Counted from the first letter of the stretch, positions 26,520 through 34,709 are shown. The stretch is 64,000 nucleotides of DNA from Rhizobium croatiense (GCF_019793465.1 NZ_JAILYJ010000005.1:62001-126000), one strand, 5' to 3'. The notes: generated by a model not told the origin, from the letters alone. Numbers and translations: made by a program.

Positions 26520-27551
26520 TCAAGATTTCGGCGCCGGCTTTTCCACGTGGCCGCCGAAGCCGGCGCGCATCGCCGACAGAACCTTGTTGGCGAACTCGTC
26601 ATTGTCGCGTGAGGAGAAGCGGCCGTAGAGAGCCGCACTCAGCACCGGCGTCGGCACGCTTTCGTCGATTGCCGCCATGATCGTCCAGCGGCCCTCGCCG
26701 CTGTCCGAGACACGGCCGGCAAACTTTGAAAGTGCCGGATCGGCATGCAGCGCATCGGCGGTGAGATCGAGCAGCCAGGAGGTGATGACGCTGCCGCGGC
26801 GCCAGACTTCGGCGACATCCTGCAGATTGAAATCGTATTGGAAATGTTCGGGATGGGCGAGCGGCGCGGTCTCCGCATCGGCCACGTGCGAGGCAGCGCC
26901 GATATTAGCATGTTTCAGGATGTTAATGCCTTCGGCATAGGCGGCCATCAGGCCGTATTCGATGCCGTTATGCACCATTTTGACAAAATGGCCGGCGCCA
27001 TGCGGGCCGCAATGCAGGTAGCCCTGTTCCGCGGTGCTCACCGCTGCCGCTTCGGCTGTGCGGTTCGGCGATGCTTCCGTCGTGCCGACGCCGGGGGCGA
27101 GCGTTGCAAAGATCGGCGAAAGATGGGCAACGGTGCCCTTTTCGCCGCCGATCATCAGGCAATAGCCGCGCTCCAGGCCGAAGACGCCGCCGCTGGTGCC
27201 GACATCGACATAATGAATGCCCTTGGTGATGAGCTCGGCGCCGCGGCGGATGTCGTCGTGGTAATAGGAATTGCCGCCGTCGATGACGATATCGCCGTTC
27301 TGAAGCAGCGGCACCAGGCTCGAAAGCACCTTATCGACGATCGCCGCCGGCAGCATCAGCCAGATCGCCCTGGGATGCTGCAGCTTCGACACGAATTCCT
27401 CGAGTGACGCGCTTCCGATCGCGCCGAGGCCTGCGAGCTCGGCAACGCTTTCGGGCCTGGTGTCATAGACGACGCATTCGTGACCGCCCCGCATCAGGCG
27501 CTGGACCATGTAGTTGCCCATGCGGCCCAAACCAATCATGCCAAGCTGCAT
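26520..27551 (-). CDS. gnd: 6-phosphogluconate dehydrogenase (decarboxylating), short form
   Basis: The 343-residue protein begins MQLGMIGLGRMGNYMVQRLM (NADP/NAD-binding GxGxxG). It contains VIDGGNSYYHDDIRRGAEL, VDVGTSGGVFGLERGYCLMI and FVKMVHNGIEYGLMAAYAEG, the substrate and catalytic Lys/Asn blocks. The length of about 340 residues and GxGRMG start identify the short GntZ/YqeC-like type, rather than the 470-residue enteric form. It produces ribulose 5-phosphate. It stands alone, 206 bp downstream of the MscS gene start and 153 bp from the SRPBCC gene. Confidence 0.92.
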   Translation of the reverse strand: MQLGMIGLGRMGNYMVQRLMRGGHECVVYDTRPESVAELAGLGAIGSASLEEFVSKLQHPRAIWLMLPAAIVDKVLSSLVPLLQNGDIVIDGGNSYYHDDIRRGAELITKGIHYVDVGTSGGVFGLERGYCLMIGGEKGTVAHLSPIFATLAPGVGTTEASPNRTAEAAAVSTAEQGYLHCGPHGAGHFVKMVHNGIEYGLMAAYAEGINILKHANIGAASHVADAETAPLAHPEHFQYDFNLQDVAEVWRRGSVITSWLLDLTADALHADPALSKFAGRVSDSGEGRWTIMAAIDESVPTPVLSAALYGRFSSRDNDEFANKVLSAMRAGFGGHVEKPAPKS

Positions 27552-27704
27552 ATGAATCTCCTGGAAACCGAAATGAAGTATCGCCTCCGGAAACTAGCAC
27601 CCGCAGTGTGACAGGCAAGCGAAGTCTCGGCCGTATCCGCGCCTGCGACGATCGCGCCGCGGCGAGATGGCGTCGGACCGAAGAGCCCGACGCCGGCTCA
27701 TTCC

Positions 27705-28187
27705 TCACTCATCGGGCGCGCTGGCCGGTTCACCCTTCATCTCACTGAGGAACATGCCCTCGCGCAGGTTGATGCCGTACTCGACGAAGGCCTTCATGCA
27801 GCAAAGCATCTGCGTCCAGCCTTCACAATTGAGATAGGTGCCGCGCCGCCCGGCTTCGTCCTCGCGCCAGCCGTTCTCGGCAATCGTCACCAGCGTGCCG
27901 CCATCCTCCAGCGGTTTGAAATTCATCTCCACCAGCGTCTTGTACGTCGTCTTGTCCTCGCCGGTGCCACCGTCCCAGCGAAGCACGATACGGCTTTCCG
28001 GCACGAGTTCGACGACCTCGACCGGCGCATCCTTCCACCAGGTCACGGTCGTGCCTTGAACGAGCGGGGCGCTCGCCCCGCCGATCGTGGTGAAATAGCT
28101 GCTGAGCTTCTTCGGATTGACGACGGCGTCGAACACCTCTGCGACGGGACGGCCGATGCGGCCGGAAATACGGATTCCGAGAGACAT
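27705..28187 (-). CDS. SRPBCC/AHSA1-like ligand-binding domain protein
   Basis: The 160-residue protein starts MSLGIRISGRIGRPVAEVFD behind AGGAGC. The fold is shown by VFDAVVNPKKLSSYFT near the start, EVVELVPESRIVLRWDGG in the middle, and a C-terminal helix that includes NCEGWTQMLCCMKAFVEYGI. Proteins of the AHSA1/SRPBCC group bind hydrophobic ligands. This gene is divergent from an ArsR-type regulator across 55 bp, a very common bacterial pairing in which the regulator controls both genes. Ligand unknown. Confidence 0.87.
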   Translation of the reverse strand: MSLGIRISGRIGRPVAEVFDAVVNPKKLSSYFTTIGGASAPLVQGTTVTWWKDAPVEVVELVPESRIVLRWDGGTGEDKTTYKTLVEMNFKPLEDGGTLVTIAENGWREDEAGRRGTYLNCEGWTQMLCCMKAFVEYGINLREGMFLSEMKGEPASAPDE

Positions 28188-28224
28188 GGCATTGCTCCTC
28201 TTCTCCATTGTGTCTGATCTCATT

Positions 28225-28244
28225 ATGTTATAAAAACATAACAT
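28225..28244. promoter_or_regulatory. Inverted repeat between the SRPBCC and ArsR genes
   Basis: ATGTTAT (28225-28231) and ATAACAT (28238-28244) are perfect reverse complements with a 6-base AT-rich spacer. The right arm overlaps the ArsR start codon. No ribosome site precedes that ATG, and a TTATAA box about 9 bases upstream would give a leaderless or nearly leaderless transcript. It is a likely ArsR operator. Confidence 0.6.
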
Positions 28245-28578
28245 GTCAAGCGAATCATCCGACGATCCTGTTTTCAAGGCGCTGGCGCATCATCGCCGCC
28301 GCGAGATTCTCGATCTGCTCAAGGATGGCCCCCGCACCACAGGGACCCTTTGCGAGATGTTTCCTGACATGGACCGCTGCACGGTGATGCAGCATCTGAA
28401 AGTGCTGGAGGAAGCCGATCTGGTCATCGCCAGGAAGGAGGGGCGCGAACGCTGGAACCACCTGAACAGTCTGCCGATCAAGCAGATCTACGATCGCTGG
28501 ATCAGCGCCTATGCCGGTCATGCCCTGTCGATCCTCGATCGGCTGAGAAGCGATCTCGAAGACCAGCCGGAACAATGA
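28243..28578 (+). CDS. ArsR-family winged-helix regulator
   Basis: The 111-residue protein begins MSSESSDDPVFKALAHHRRR, then EILDLLKDGPRTTGTLCEMF and CTVMQHLKVLEEADLVIARK, the helix-turn-helix and wing of ArsR regulators. No metal-binding Cys pair is seen (a single Cys in TLCEMF and one in RCTVMQH), so it is probably not a metal sensor. It is paired divergently with the SRPBCC gene. The 3' two thirds of this gene, from 28358, and the DNA after it are repeated at 31705-32059. Confidence 0.9.
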   Translation: MSSESSDDPVFKALAHHRRREILDLLKDGPRTTGTLCEMFPDMDRCTVMQHLKVLEEADLVIARKEGRERWNHLNSLPIKQIYDRWISAYAGHALSILDRLRSDLEDQPEQ

Positions 28579-28716
28579 CCCGGGCGCCCGCCCCACCTTG
28601 CCTCCCGGCCGGCCGAAATCCTATCTGACCAAAAGGCAAGAGACGGGACAGATGACGATATCGGGGGCCGGCATACGCCGCATGCGGCGGCTGCGCAGCA
28701 TGAAGCAGCAACACCT
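28358..28716 (+). repeat. Direct repeat copy 1 flanking the ABC transporter segment
   Basis: This 359-base stretch covers most of the ArsR gene, the following spacer and the first codons of an XRE-type regulator. It is nearly identical to 31705-32059; differences are a few substitutions and short indels. Homology ends abruptly on the right in the codons for MKQQHL of the regulator. Confidence 0.92.
28652..28716 (+). pseudogene. 5' fragment of an XRE-type regulator
   Basis: The first 22 codons (MTISGAGIRRMRRLRSMKQQ then HL) match the start of the regulator at 31995 and then break off into unrelated sequence. This is the truncated copy left at the left junction of the inserted segment. Confidence 0.85.
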
Positions 28717-28939
28717 TCGTCTTCTGCATCGGAGGCAGGGGCCACTCGATGACGCGTCGGCGGCAATGCTCGCCCAGGTTCTTCAGGTGCAGGGAGCCGA
28801 GGTGGTCGCAGCAAGGCATTCTGACATCTCCAATCGCCGTGCCATGAGCCTCGTGCCTCGGCAATCGAACCGCCATCGTGAAGACCTTGTCGGCGGCTTC
28901 GATCAGCGCACCGACAGCCTTTTCGGCTTCCATCATGGA

Positions 28940-29485
28940 GAACTTTTGCACGCGGGCTCGGTAGTGGATGCTGGGGATCTTGTCCATCCGGTCGTACAGG
29001 TCCGCGTGGCTGGCAACGGGGATGATCATCAGCTGCTTAGGCTCCGCGGCAGCGGCGAAGGCCGCTTCGGCGAAGTGGCGCGAATGGGCCTTCTCGCCGT
29101 CGATGAACAGGACTGCACGGGGCGAGATCTCCGCGGTGTAGGTCAGGACCGGCATGTTCATGAACGACATCGGCATCGTCTGCGACCCAGGCTTTCCCGG
29201 AGTTGACCGCGCGCGGATGATAGCCACACCGCGTCTCGTAGTAGTCATGATAGGCGACCAGGAACTGCGCTTCGCCGCCCTTCAGTCATTGTAAGGGGGC
29301 TGATAGGCGGGCGTTCCTTTCTGGAAGTCCGCCCAACGCTGCCGACCCAACTGCTCCAGCGCCTGCGTCCGCTGTTCCGGCGTCACACTGTCGTTGCAGC
29401 CTTTCGACATAACCCGCGTCAGGTCGTACTTCGTGCTGGCAACGACCGCCTTGACGCGCTTGTCTACGGCGACGGCATGGTCTGG
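28940..29485 (-). pseudogene. Decayed alpha/beta hydrolase (YcjY-like), frameshifted
   Basis: Three minus-strand reading frames together give a recognisable C-terminal half of a YcjY-like alpha/beta hydrolase. The order is VDKRVKAVVASTKYDLTRVM and VTPEQRTQALEQLG (about 29470-29290), then GGEAQFLVAYHDYYETRCGY (about 29275-29190), then MSFMNMPVLTYTAEISPRAV and ASHADLYDRMDKI (about 29170-28980). Frame changes are needed near 29283 and 29175, the first creating an in-frame TGA. No start region is present: the remnant begins at the end of the ABC transporter gene. The sequence between 28717 and about 28940 is open on the minus strand but not recognised. Confidence 0.75.
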
Positions 29486-31407
29486 CCGCCGTTACCCCCC
29501 GCCGTCTGAAGCCAAGCAGCAATGGGCATTTTCTTTGCTACGCCTTTCTCGATGGTGAGCACGCTGTCGAAGAAATCAGCGCCGCTTCCCGATCGGATGG
29601 ACGAAACGTCATGCATGACGGCGATCACAGTCACCTCCGGGCAATGATCTATAATAGCCTGGTGAAATGCGCGAACTGCTTGAGTGTCAAGGGCGCTCGT
29701 GGCCTCGTCGAGAAAGATGAGGCCAGGCCGCAACAAAAGGATCCTGGCAAGAACGAGCTTCTGCTTCTGGCCTCCCGACAGCAGCAGATCCCAGCTCTGG
29801 CCGTTGCGACCTTCGTTGGGGAGTTCATCGATGAATTCGCCGAGTCCCGCCTCGTGCAACGCCACCGCGACGTGCGTCTCCGGATAGTCGCTCGCCGGGT
29901 CTGGAAGGCAAACGAGCTCCTTCAAGGACACGGCCTGAAGCTTGATGTCCTGGGCGGTATACAGGATTCGGGCGTGTCTTGGCGTTGCGACAGTACCGCG
30001 GCCGTGCGCCCAAAGACCGTTTATCGCCTTTATAAGTGAGGTCTTCCCGCTCCCCGACTCGCCGACGACCAAGGTCCACTCGCCGGGCAGGAACTGAAGT
30101 CTATCGACAGTCAGAAACGGGAGTTCGGTGCCCGCATGCAGAAGGCCAATCTGCTCGAGAGTCAGGCCGAGCGCCGGATCCTGCTCGGTATATTGGAATT
30201 CGTAAAGGCCTGTTTGGGCATAAAACTCCTCGGGTCGCTGAACGGTTTCGATCGCCTTCGCGAGATCGGTCATTCGCCGGGCGTTTGCCTTCAGCGTCGC
30301 AATATCGGGCATGACGTGTATGAACCACGAGCATTCGTTGATCAGGGCAGTCGCCAGTTCGGCACCCGTTACGTAGTGCTGCAGGCTGACCTTGTTGTCC
30401 ATGTAGGGGAGCAGTCCGGGTGCATAGGCGACAATCCGCGAACCAATGAAATTATGGACCAGTTCGAACCCCATGTAGCCGGCAGTCACCCGATTCAGGC
30501 TGGCCCAAGTTTGATCAATGTCAAGATACCGGCGCTTGTTGACGACGTTCTGGGCTCTTTCTCCATGGAGGACGGCAACATGGAAGCTGCGGTGCAGCAA
30601 AGCGTTCAATTCCGTGCGGTAGCTTCCCTCCGCCCATTGCATGCGTCCGGACAGGCGCTGGAGAACCCCGCCGAGCTTAGCGGCAATAGCGGTGTTGAGC
30701 GGTACATAAATCGCGACCGCCGTGAAGGCCAAGCAGGCGCTTCCATAGCTGCCTAGGAACTCAAGCCCTGCGACTTCGCTCGACATCTCAACAAGTTTAC
30801 TGCCGACGAAGCCAAGGGACAGCACGACTCCCGCAATGCCCATCGCGAGCCCAATAGCACCGCCAGTCAAGCCTTTGATAGACTCCTGGACGCGCTGATC
30901 AATATTGTCCGGCGCCGGCACAGCGGAGCCGGACGAATCGGAGCCCATTTGCAGAAGATGGAAATGCGTATGGTTGCTGTCGAGCAGGGCATCGTTGAAG
31001 CGTCGGTCGAGCCACGCGCGCCATTTGCGATGAAGCGTGGTCGAAAAGAAATGGCGGACAGCGGTGAAACACACGTCCCTCATGATCGCGATCGCGGCAA
31101 GCGTTGCCGCTGTTGTCAACAGTTCCATGGGCGTCGTGGGTGTGGATGGATGGTGGAAGTAGGCGATCCGATTGATCAACTCGCCCGAGGTGATAGCGAA
31201 CCAGACGCTGGCCTGGGCGGACAATGCCGTGAGGACAAGAATGGCGGATGTTAACCCCCAGGCCTCGCGCCAGCTTTCAGAAAGCCAGTAGGCGCGCATA
31301 AGGCCCCAGAAGCTGCACATCGAGGAAACAGGACTTGTATGGTTCCGTGCTTCGCGGGCGAGCAGCCGCTTGGCAAATGCGCCTATCTGCCAATCACGAC
31401 GTCGCAT
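29464..31407 (-). CDS. YddA/SbmA-like ABC transporter, membrane domain fused to ATPase
   Basis: The 647-residue protein starts at MRRRDWQIGAFAKRLLARE. It has an ABC_membrane_2-type domain with about six helices (for example LTSAILVLTALSAQASVWFA and GLAMGIAGVVLSLGFVGSKL) and the family-typical RKWRAWLDRRF segment. The ATPase domain follows: Walker A GESGSGKTS, signature LLSGGQKQK, Walker B LIFLDEATSALD. It is related to YddA, BacA/SbmA and peroxisomal ABCD transporters; the substrate is unknown. The last residues (TAGGNGGQTMPSP) run into hydrolase-derived DNA, so the C-terminus may be chimeric. A GTG 45 bp upstream is a weaker start. It sits in a segment bounded by direct repeats. Confidence 0.85.
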   Translation of the reverse strand: MRRRDWQIGAFAKRLLAREARNHTSPVSSMCSFWGLMRAYWLSESWREAWGLTSAILVLTALSAQASVWFAITSGELINRIAYFHHPSTPTTPMELLTTAATLAAIAIMRDVCFTAVRHFFSTTLHRKWRAWLDRRFNDALLDSNHTHFHLLQMGSDSSGSAVPAPDNIDQRVQESIKGLTGGAIGLAMGIAGVVLSLGFVGSKLVEMSSEVAGLEFLGSYGSACLAFTAVAIYVPLNTAIAAKLGGVLQRLSGRMQWAEGSYRTELNALLHRSFHVAVLHGERAQNVVNKRRYLDIDQTWASLNRVTAGYMGFELVHNFIGSRIVAYAPGLLPYMDNKVSLQHYVTGAELATALINECSWFIHVMPDIATLKANARRMTDLAKAIETVQRPEEFYAQTGLYEFQYTEQDPALGLTLEQIGLLHAGTELPFLTVDRLQFLPGEWTLVVGESGSGKTSLIKAINGLWAHGRGTVATPRHARILYTAQDIKLQAVSLKELVCLPDPASDYPETHVAVALHEAGLGEFIDELPNEGRNGQSWDLLLSGGQKQKLVLARILLLRPGLIFLDEATSALDTQAVRAFHQAIIDHCPEVTVIAVMHDVSSIRSGSGADFFDSVLTIEKGVAKKMPIAAWLQTAGGNGGQTMPSP

Positions 31408-31704
31408 GACGGTTACATTTCTCCATAACCTAAAAGCAGAGTTTTGGAGCACGTGTCGGGGTTGTCAACTCATCACAGCTGAGGTGAGAGGCAAGCGCCT
31501 GAGACAAACTGCAGCAACAGGTACAAACCATCATCCCTGCGCACCGCCAATCTCGATCCCAACGAGAATCGGATCCCGGCCCCGCCCGGATGTTTCCGCT
31601 GATCCGACCACGGCCCGCCGCTCCACCTTCGGTGTGTCGACGATATCGAACTCTGCCGGTCTTTGCCCTCGGCGGCTACTATGTCGTCAGGGCAAGACCG
31701 AAAT
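31408..31704. other. Region upstream of the ABC transporter up to the right repeat copy
   Basis: These 297 bases contain a GGAG-like site and probably the ABC transporter promoter (minus strand) around 31420-31470, which is AT-richer. No recognisable protein or RNA was found. The right end is the junction with repeat copy 2. Confidence 0.5.
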
Positions 31705-31923
31705 TGTTTCCTGACATGGACCGCTGCACGGTGATGCAGCATCTGAAAGTGCTGGAGGAAGCCGATCTGGTCATCGCCAGGAAGGAGGGGCGCGAACGCT
31801 GGAACCACCTGAACAGTCTGCCGATCAAGCAGATCTACGATCGCTGGATCACGCCTATGCCGGTCATGCCCTGTCGATCCTCGATCGGCTGAGAAGCGAT
31901 CTCGAAGGCCCGCCGCAACAATG
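31705..31923 (+). pseudogene. Truncated, frameshifted arsR copy
   Basis: It corresponds to codons from about residue 40 of the ArsR regulator at 28243 onward (FPDMDRCTVMQHLKVLEEAD). The N-terminal third is absent, and a single-base deletion near 31851 changes the frame before the end. No start codon with a ribosome site is present, so it is not expected to be functional. Confidence 0.88.
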
Positions 31924-32059
31924 ACCGGGGCACCCCACCTTGCCTCCCGGCCGGCCGCAATTCTATGCTGACCAAAAGACAAGAGACGGGACAGATGACG
32001 ATATCGGGGGCCGGCATACGCCGCATGCGGCTGCTGCGCAGCATGAAGCAGCAACACCT
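31705..32059 (+). repeat. Direct repeat copy 2 flanking the ABC transporter segment
   Basis: About 355 bases nearly identical to 28358-28716. It contains the 3' part of arsR with a one-base loss (GGATCACG against GGATCAGCG) that breaks the frame, the same spacer, and the 5' end of the XRE-type regulator, which here continues. Confidence 0.92.
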
Positions 32060-32535
32060 CGCCGAACTCCTCGGCGTCAACCAGACGACCGTCTCGCGCT
32101 GGGAGCGAGATCAACTTGCCCTCTCGCCGGAGCAGGCCGTCAAGCTGGAACGAATTTTCGCCTCGCCGCACCATGCCGCGGCCGATGCCGCTTTGAAACG
32201 GCTGGTCGAGGATTGCCTCCGGCCGGTGCATCTGATCTGCGACAGCACCCACCGGCTGCTGTCCGCCTCCCGTCCACGGCAGTCGGAATGGCGCGCACCG
32301 ATCGGCGCTTTTCTCGGCCGCTCTCTTTTCCCCTACGCTTCAGCCGAGATCGCCGCCGCCGAACAATCGCTGGAGGCATGCGGCTGGCATGAGGGCAGGC
32401 TCATGTCGTTGACATTCGATACCGGTGCCAACCGGCCGCGTCACCTGGGAACGGATCATGCTCTCCGACGGCAGCGCCGGTCGCCTCGTCACCACCGTCA
32501 CCGAGCCTGCAGCTTTCCTGCACCCCCATGCATAA
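31995..32535 (+). pseudogene. XRE-type regulator with a C-terminal frameshift
   Basis: The N-terminus is a helix-turn-helix of the XRE class (MTISGAGIRRMRLLRSMKQQ, HLAELLGVNQTTVSRWERDQ), followed by a PAS-like segment (HLICDSTHRLLSASRPRQSE). Up to about 32430 the frame reads SLTFDTGANRPRH. The conserved-looking ending, VTWERIMLSDGSAGRLVTTV then TEPAAFLHPHA and stop, is in another frame and ends at 32535. A one-base indel near 32430-32445 would join them. The frame as it stands would continue to 32606, overlapping the next gene. It may be a recent pseudogene or a sequencing slip. An in-frame ATG at 31965 is an alternative start. Confidence 0.7.
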
Positions 32536-32602
32536 TTTATGCGTTGTCCGAAAACGCCGGTCTTAATAGCCTCCGCCGCGGAAACGGTCTGGAGAAAATA
32601 CA

Positions 32603-33586
32603 ATGACGATACTGGTGACGGGAAGCACCGGCCACCTCGGCGAAGCGCTGATGCGCGTCCTGAAGGCGCAAAGCCGATCGGCGCGCGGCGTCGACATCAA
32701 GCCTTCGGATTTCACCGACGCAGTCGGCTCCATCGGCGACCGCGCCTTCGTCCGGCAGGCGATGTCGGGCATCAGCCACGTCATCCATGCCGCCACGCTG
32801 CACAAGCCGCATGTGGCCACTCACGGCAATCAGGATTTCGTCGACACCAATATCGGCGGCACGCTGAACCTGCTTGAAGAGGCGGCCGCCGCACGCGTTG
32901 CAAGTTTCGTCTTCACCAGCACCACCAGCACCTTCGGCGCGGCATTGACGCCGGCCGCCGGCCAACCGGCCGCATGGATCACCGAGGACGTGCTTCCGGT
33001 CGCGAGGAACATTTACGGCGTGACGAAGCTCGCTGCCGAAGGTCTGTGCGAACTCTTCGCTCGCAAATTCGCATTGCCGGTCGTTATTCTGAGGACGTCG
33101 CGTTTCTTTCCCGAAAGTGACGACGATCCGGACATTCGCAACGCATATTCGCCGGCAAATGCCCAGGCCAACGAGTTGCTCCATCGCCGCGTCGATATCG
33201 CCGATGTGGTCGGCGCCCATCTGCTCGCCCTCGAAAGGGCGCGTCCGCTTGGCTTCGGCCGCTACATCATCTCGGCCACCACGCCGTTTTCACCAGACGA
33301 TCTCGCCGAGATCAGGCGCGATGCGCCTGCGGTCGTCGAGCGGCTCTTTCCGGGAGCCCGCCGCCTCTATGCCGAACGCGGCTGGAAGATGTTCCCGGCG
33401 CTGGACCGCGTCTACGTCAACGAGCGCGCACGGCGCGAACTCGGCTGGCAGCCGCGCTATGATTTCCGCTTCGTGCTCGATTGCCTGCGCAAGAATCGCG
33501 AATGGCGCAGCCCATTGTCGCTCGAGGTCGGCTCCAAAGGCTATCACGACGAAATTTTCGCCGAAGGCCCCTATCCGGTCGATTAA
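32603..33586 (+). CDS. NAD-dependent epimerase/dehydratase family protein
   Basis: The 327-residue extended short-chain dehydrogenase begins MTILVTGSTGHLGEALMRVL (GxxGxxG). VIHAATLHKPHVATHGNQDF follows, then FTSTTSTFGAAL and the catalytic pair in NIYGVTKLAAEGLC (Tyr-xxx-Lys). HRRVDIADVVGAHLLALERA is the typical substrate-domain block. It probably acts on a nucleotide sugar, but the substrate is not determined. A GGAGAA site precedes the start. It is the last gene before the 6S RNA region. Confidence 0.87.
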   Translation: MTILVTGSTGHLGEALMRVLKAQSRSARGVDIKPSDFTDAVGSIGDRAFVRQAMSGISHVIHAATLHKPHVATHGNQDFVDTNIGGTLNLLEEAAAARVASFVFTSTTSTFGAALTPAAGQPAAWITEDVLPVARNIYGVTKLAAEGLCELFARKFALPVVILRTSRFFPESDDDPDIRNAYSPANAQANELLHRRVDIADVVGAHLLALERARPLGFGRYIISATTPFSPDDLAEIRRDAPAVVERLFPGARRLYAERGWKMFPALDRVYVNERARRELGWQPRYDFRFVLDCLRKNREWRSPLSLEVGSKGYHDEIFAEGPYPVD

Positions 33587-33744
33587 TGCATGTCGCCCGG
33601 AAGTGTGCAGCGGTTCCGGGACAACGACATGCATCAGCGCTTCGCATGAATCAAATTTGATGCGACGCGCTTTAGGACGCTGAATCGCCGAAGCGAGAAT
33701 GCGTCATCCTGATATAACGTCATAAAGGAAGTAGTCGCACCTGC

Positions 33745-33776
33745 GGAAAAAAGGCGGACGCGCGCCGCGTTCGCCT
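33745..33776 (-). terminator. Rho-independent terminator after 6S RNA
   Basis: On the minus strand, GGCGAACGCG-GC-GCGCGTCCGCC forms a GC-rich hairpin followed by TTTTTT. It lies about 40 bases downstream of the 6S RNA 3' end. The remaining sequence between 33587 and 33744 shows no feature. Confidence 0.8.
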
Positions 33777-33812
33777 GTCGATCTGCTGCCTTTGCCGGCG
33801 ATGGAGAGAAAG

Positions 33813-33970
33813 TGCGATCCACGACGACCGATGGATGTTTACGATCCTGGGTGCCTACAAACGTAGGTGGGCACCGTGTGTCCAGGCCCACGGGCCTGGC
33901 CAGGGACAGCTCCCTTTGGATCGAGTATGGCCCCAGGGATTGTGGTTCCTGTCGAGAGGCGCAGACCGCA
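33813..33970 (-). ncRNA. ssrS: 6S RNA
   Basis: The region just downstream of zapA on the same strand would give a transcript of about 158 nt. Its ends pair: TGCGGTC at the 5' end with GATCGCA at the 3' end. It contains an apical hairpin CCAGGCCC-GT-GGGCCTGG and a second hairpin with CCTAC and GTAGG arms (GTGCCCACCTACGTTTGTAG), separated by less paired regions, giving the long rod with a central bubble. A TATATA box lies 7-12 bases before the 5' end. 6S RNA binds the sigma-70 holoenzyme and mimics an open promoter. Placement beside zapA is conserved in alphaproteobacteria. Confidence 0.85.
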
Positions 33971-34039
33971 TCGCGATATATAAGGGCGTTTGCATCGACG
34001 CGCCAGTGGCGACGGTAGGCCGCGCCGATTTAATTGACG

Positions 34040-34417
34040 TCAATTGAGCTCGGGGGCGGAGCGGCCATTCAGCTTGTCGGTGATGCCGCGGATGCGGCTC
34101 GACACCTCGCCGAGCGCTGCCGCCAGCGTTTCCTCGGTGCGGGCGGTCGCGGCAAGCACCGTGTCGCGGTTGCCGCGCAGCGACTCGAGCTCGGATTCCA
34201 GCCCGGCAACGCGGCGCGTCAGCTCGGCGATCTCGTCCATGATCATGATGCCGGCCATGACGGTGATCCTGAGATCGCCGATCTCACCGAACTGGCCCTT
34301 GAGATGGCCGACATAGCGGTCGAAACGGGTGGCAAGATCGGTCAGATGATCCTCCTGCCCTTCCTCGCAGGCCATGCGATAGGCCTTGCCGTCGATCGTT
34401 ACCGTCACCTGCGCCAT
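34040..34417 (-). CDS. zapA: Cell division protein ZapA
   Basis: The 125-residue protein begins MAQVTVTIDGKAYRMACEEG. It contains HLTDLATRFDRYVGHLKGQF then GDLRITVMAGIMIMDEIAEL, the ZapA core. A C-terminal coiled coil (VAGLESELESLRGNRDT) follows. ZapA stabilises FtsZ filaments at the division site. It lies 16 bases downstream of the DUF4164 gene and upstream of 6S RNA on the same strand. Confidence 0.93.
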   Translation of the reverse strand: MAQVTVTIDGKAYRMACEEGQEDHLTDLATRFDRYVGHLKGQFGEIGDLRITVMAGIMIMDEIAELTRRVAGLESELESLRGNRDTVLAATARTEETLAAALGEVSSRIRGITDKLNGRSAPELN

Positions 34418-34433
34418 GTCATATTCTTTCTCA

Positions 34434-34709
34434 TCAGCGATCCAGAACCGCGCGGATCGTTTCCATGGCCGTCACCAGCCGCCGCGATACTTCGCGATTG
34501 ACCTCTTCCAGCCGATTGGCGCGGAATTCGGCCTGGTCGAGCTCTTGCGCCAGCCGGGAGCGGTCAGCGTGCACGCGCCGCACCTCGCCCTCGATCTCCC
34601 CTTGCTCGCGCTGCCGCTCGATGCGCATGTCGACGGCATTTTCGAGGCTCGAAATCGCCTGTCTCAGCTCGTTCAGCGCTGCTTCCATGGTTTTGCCTGT
34701 GGGCATCAT
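34434..34709 (-). CDS. DUF4164-type small coiled-coil protein
   Basis: The 91-residue protein is nearly all helical: ALNELRQAISSLENAVDMRI, then EGEVRRVHADRSRLAQELDQ and NRLEEVNREVSRRLVTAMET. This matches the DUF4164 family, which precedes zapA in Rhizobiales. The start (MMPTGKTMEAAL) has GGGAAGG upstream; either of the two tandem ATGs could be used. A role with ZapA in division is suggested only by position. Confidence 0.85.
   Translation of the reverse strand: MMPTGKTMEAALNELRQAISSLENAVDMRIERQREQGEIEGEVRRVHADRSRLAQELDQAEFRANRLEEVNREVSRRLVTAMETIRAVLDR

Noticed and set aside
28598-29206. A 202-codon plus-strand frame after arsR
   Set aside because: It starts within the repeat and runs opposite the hydrolase remnant; only its first part matches the truncated regulator, in frame for about 25 codons.
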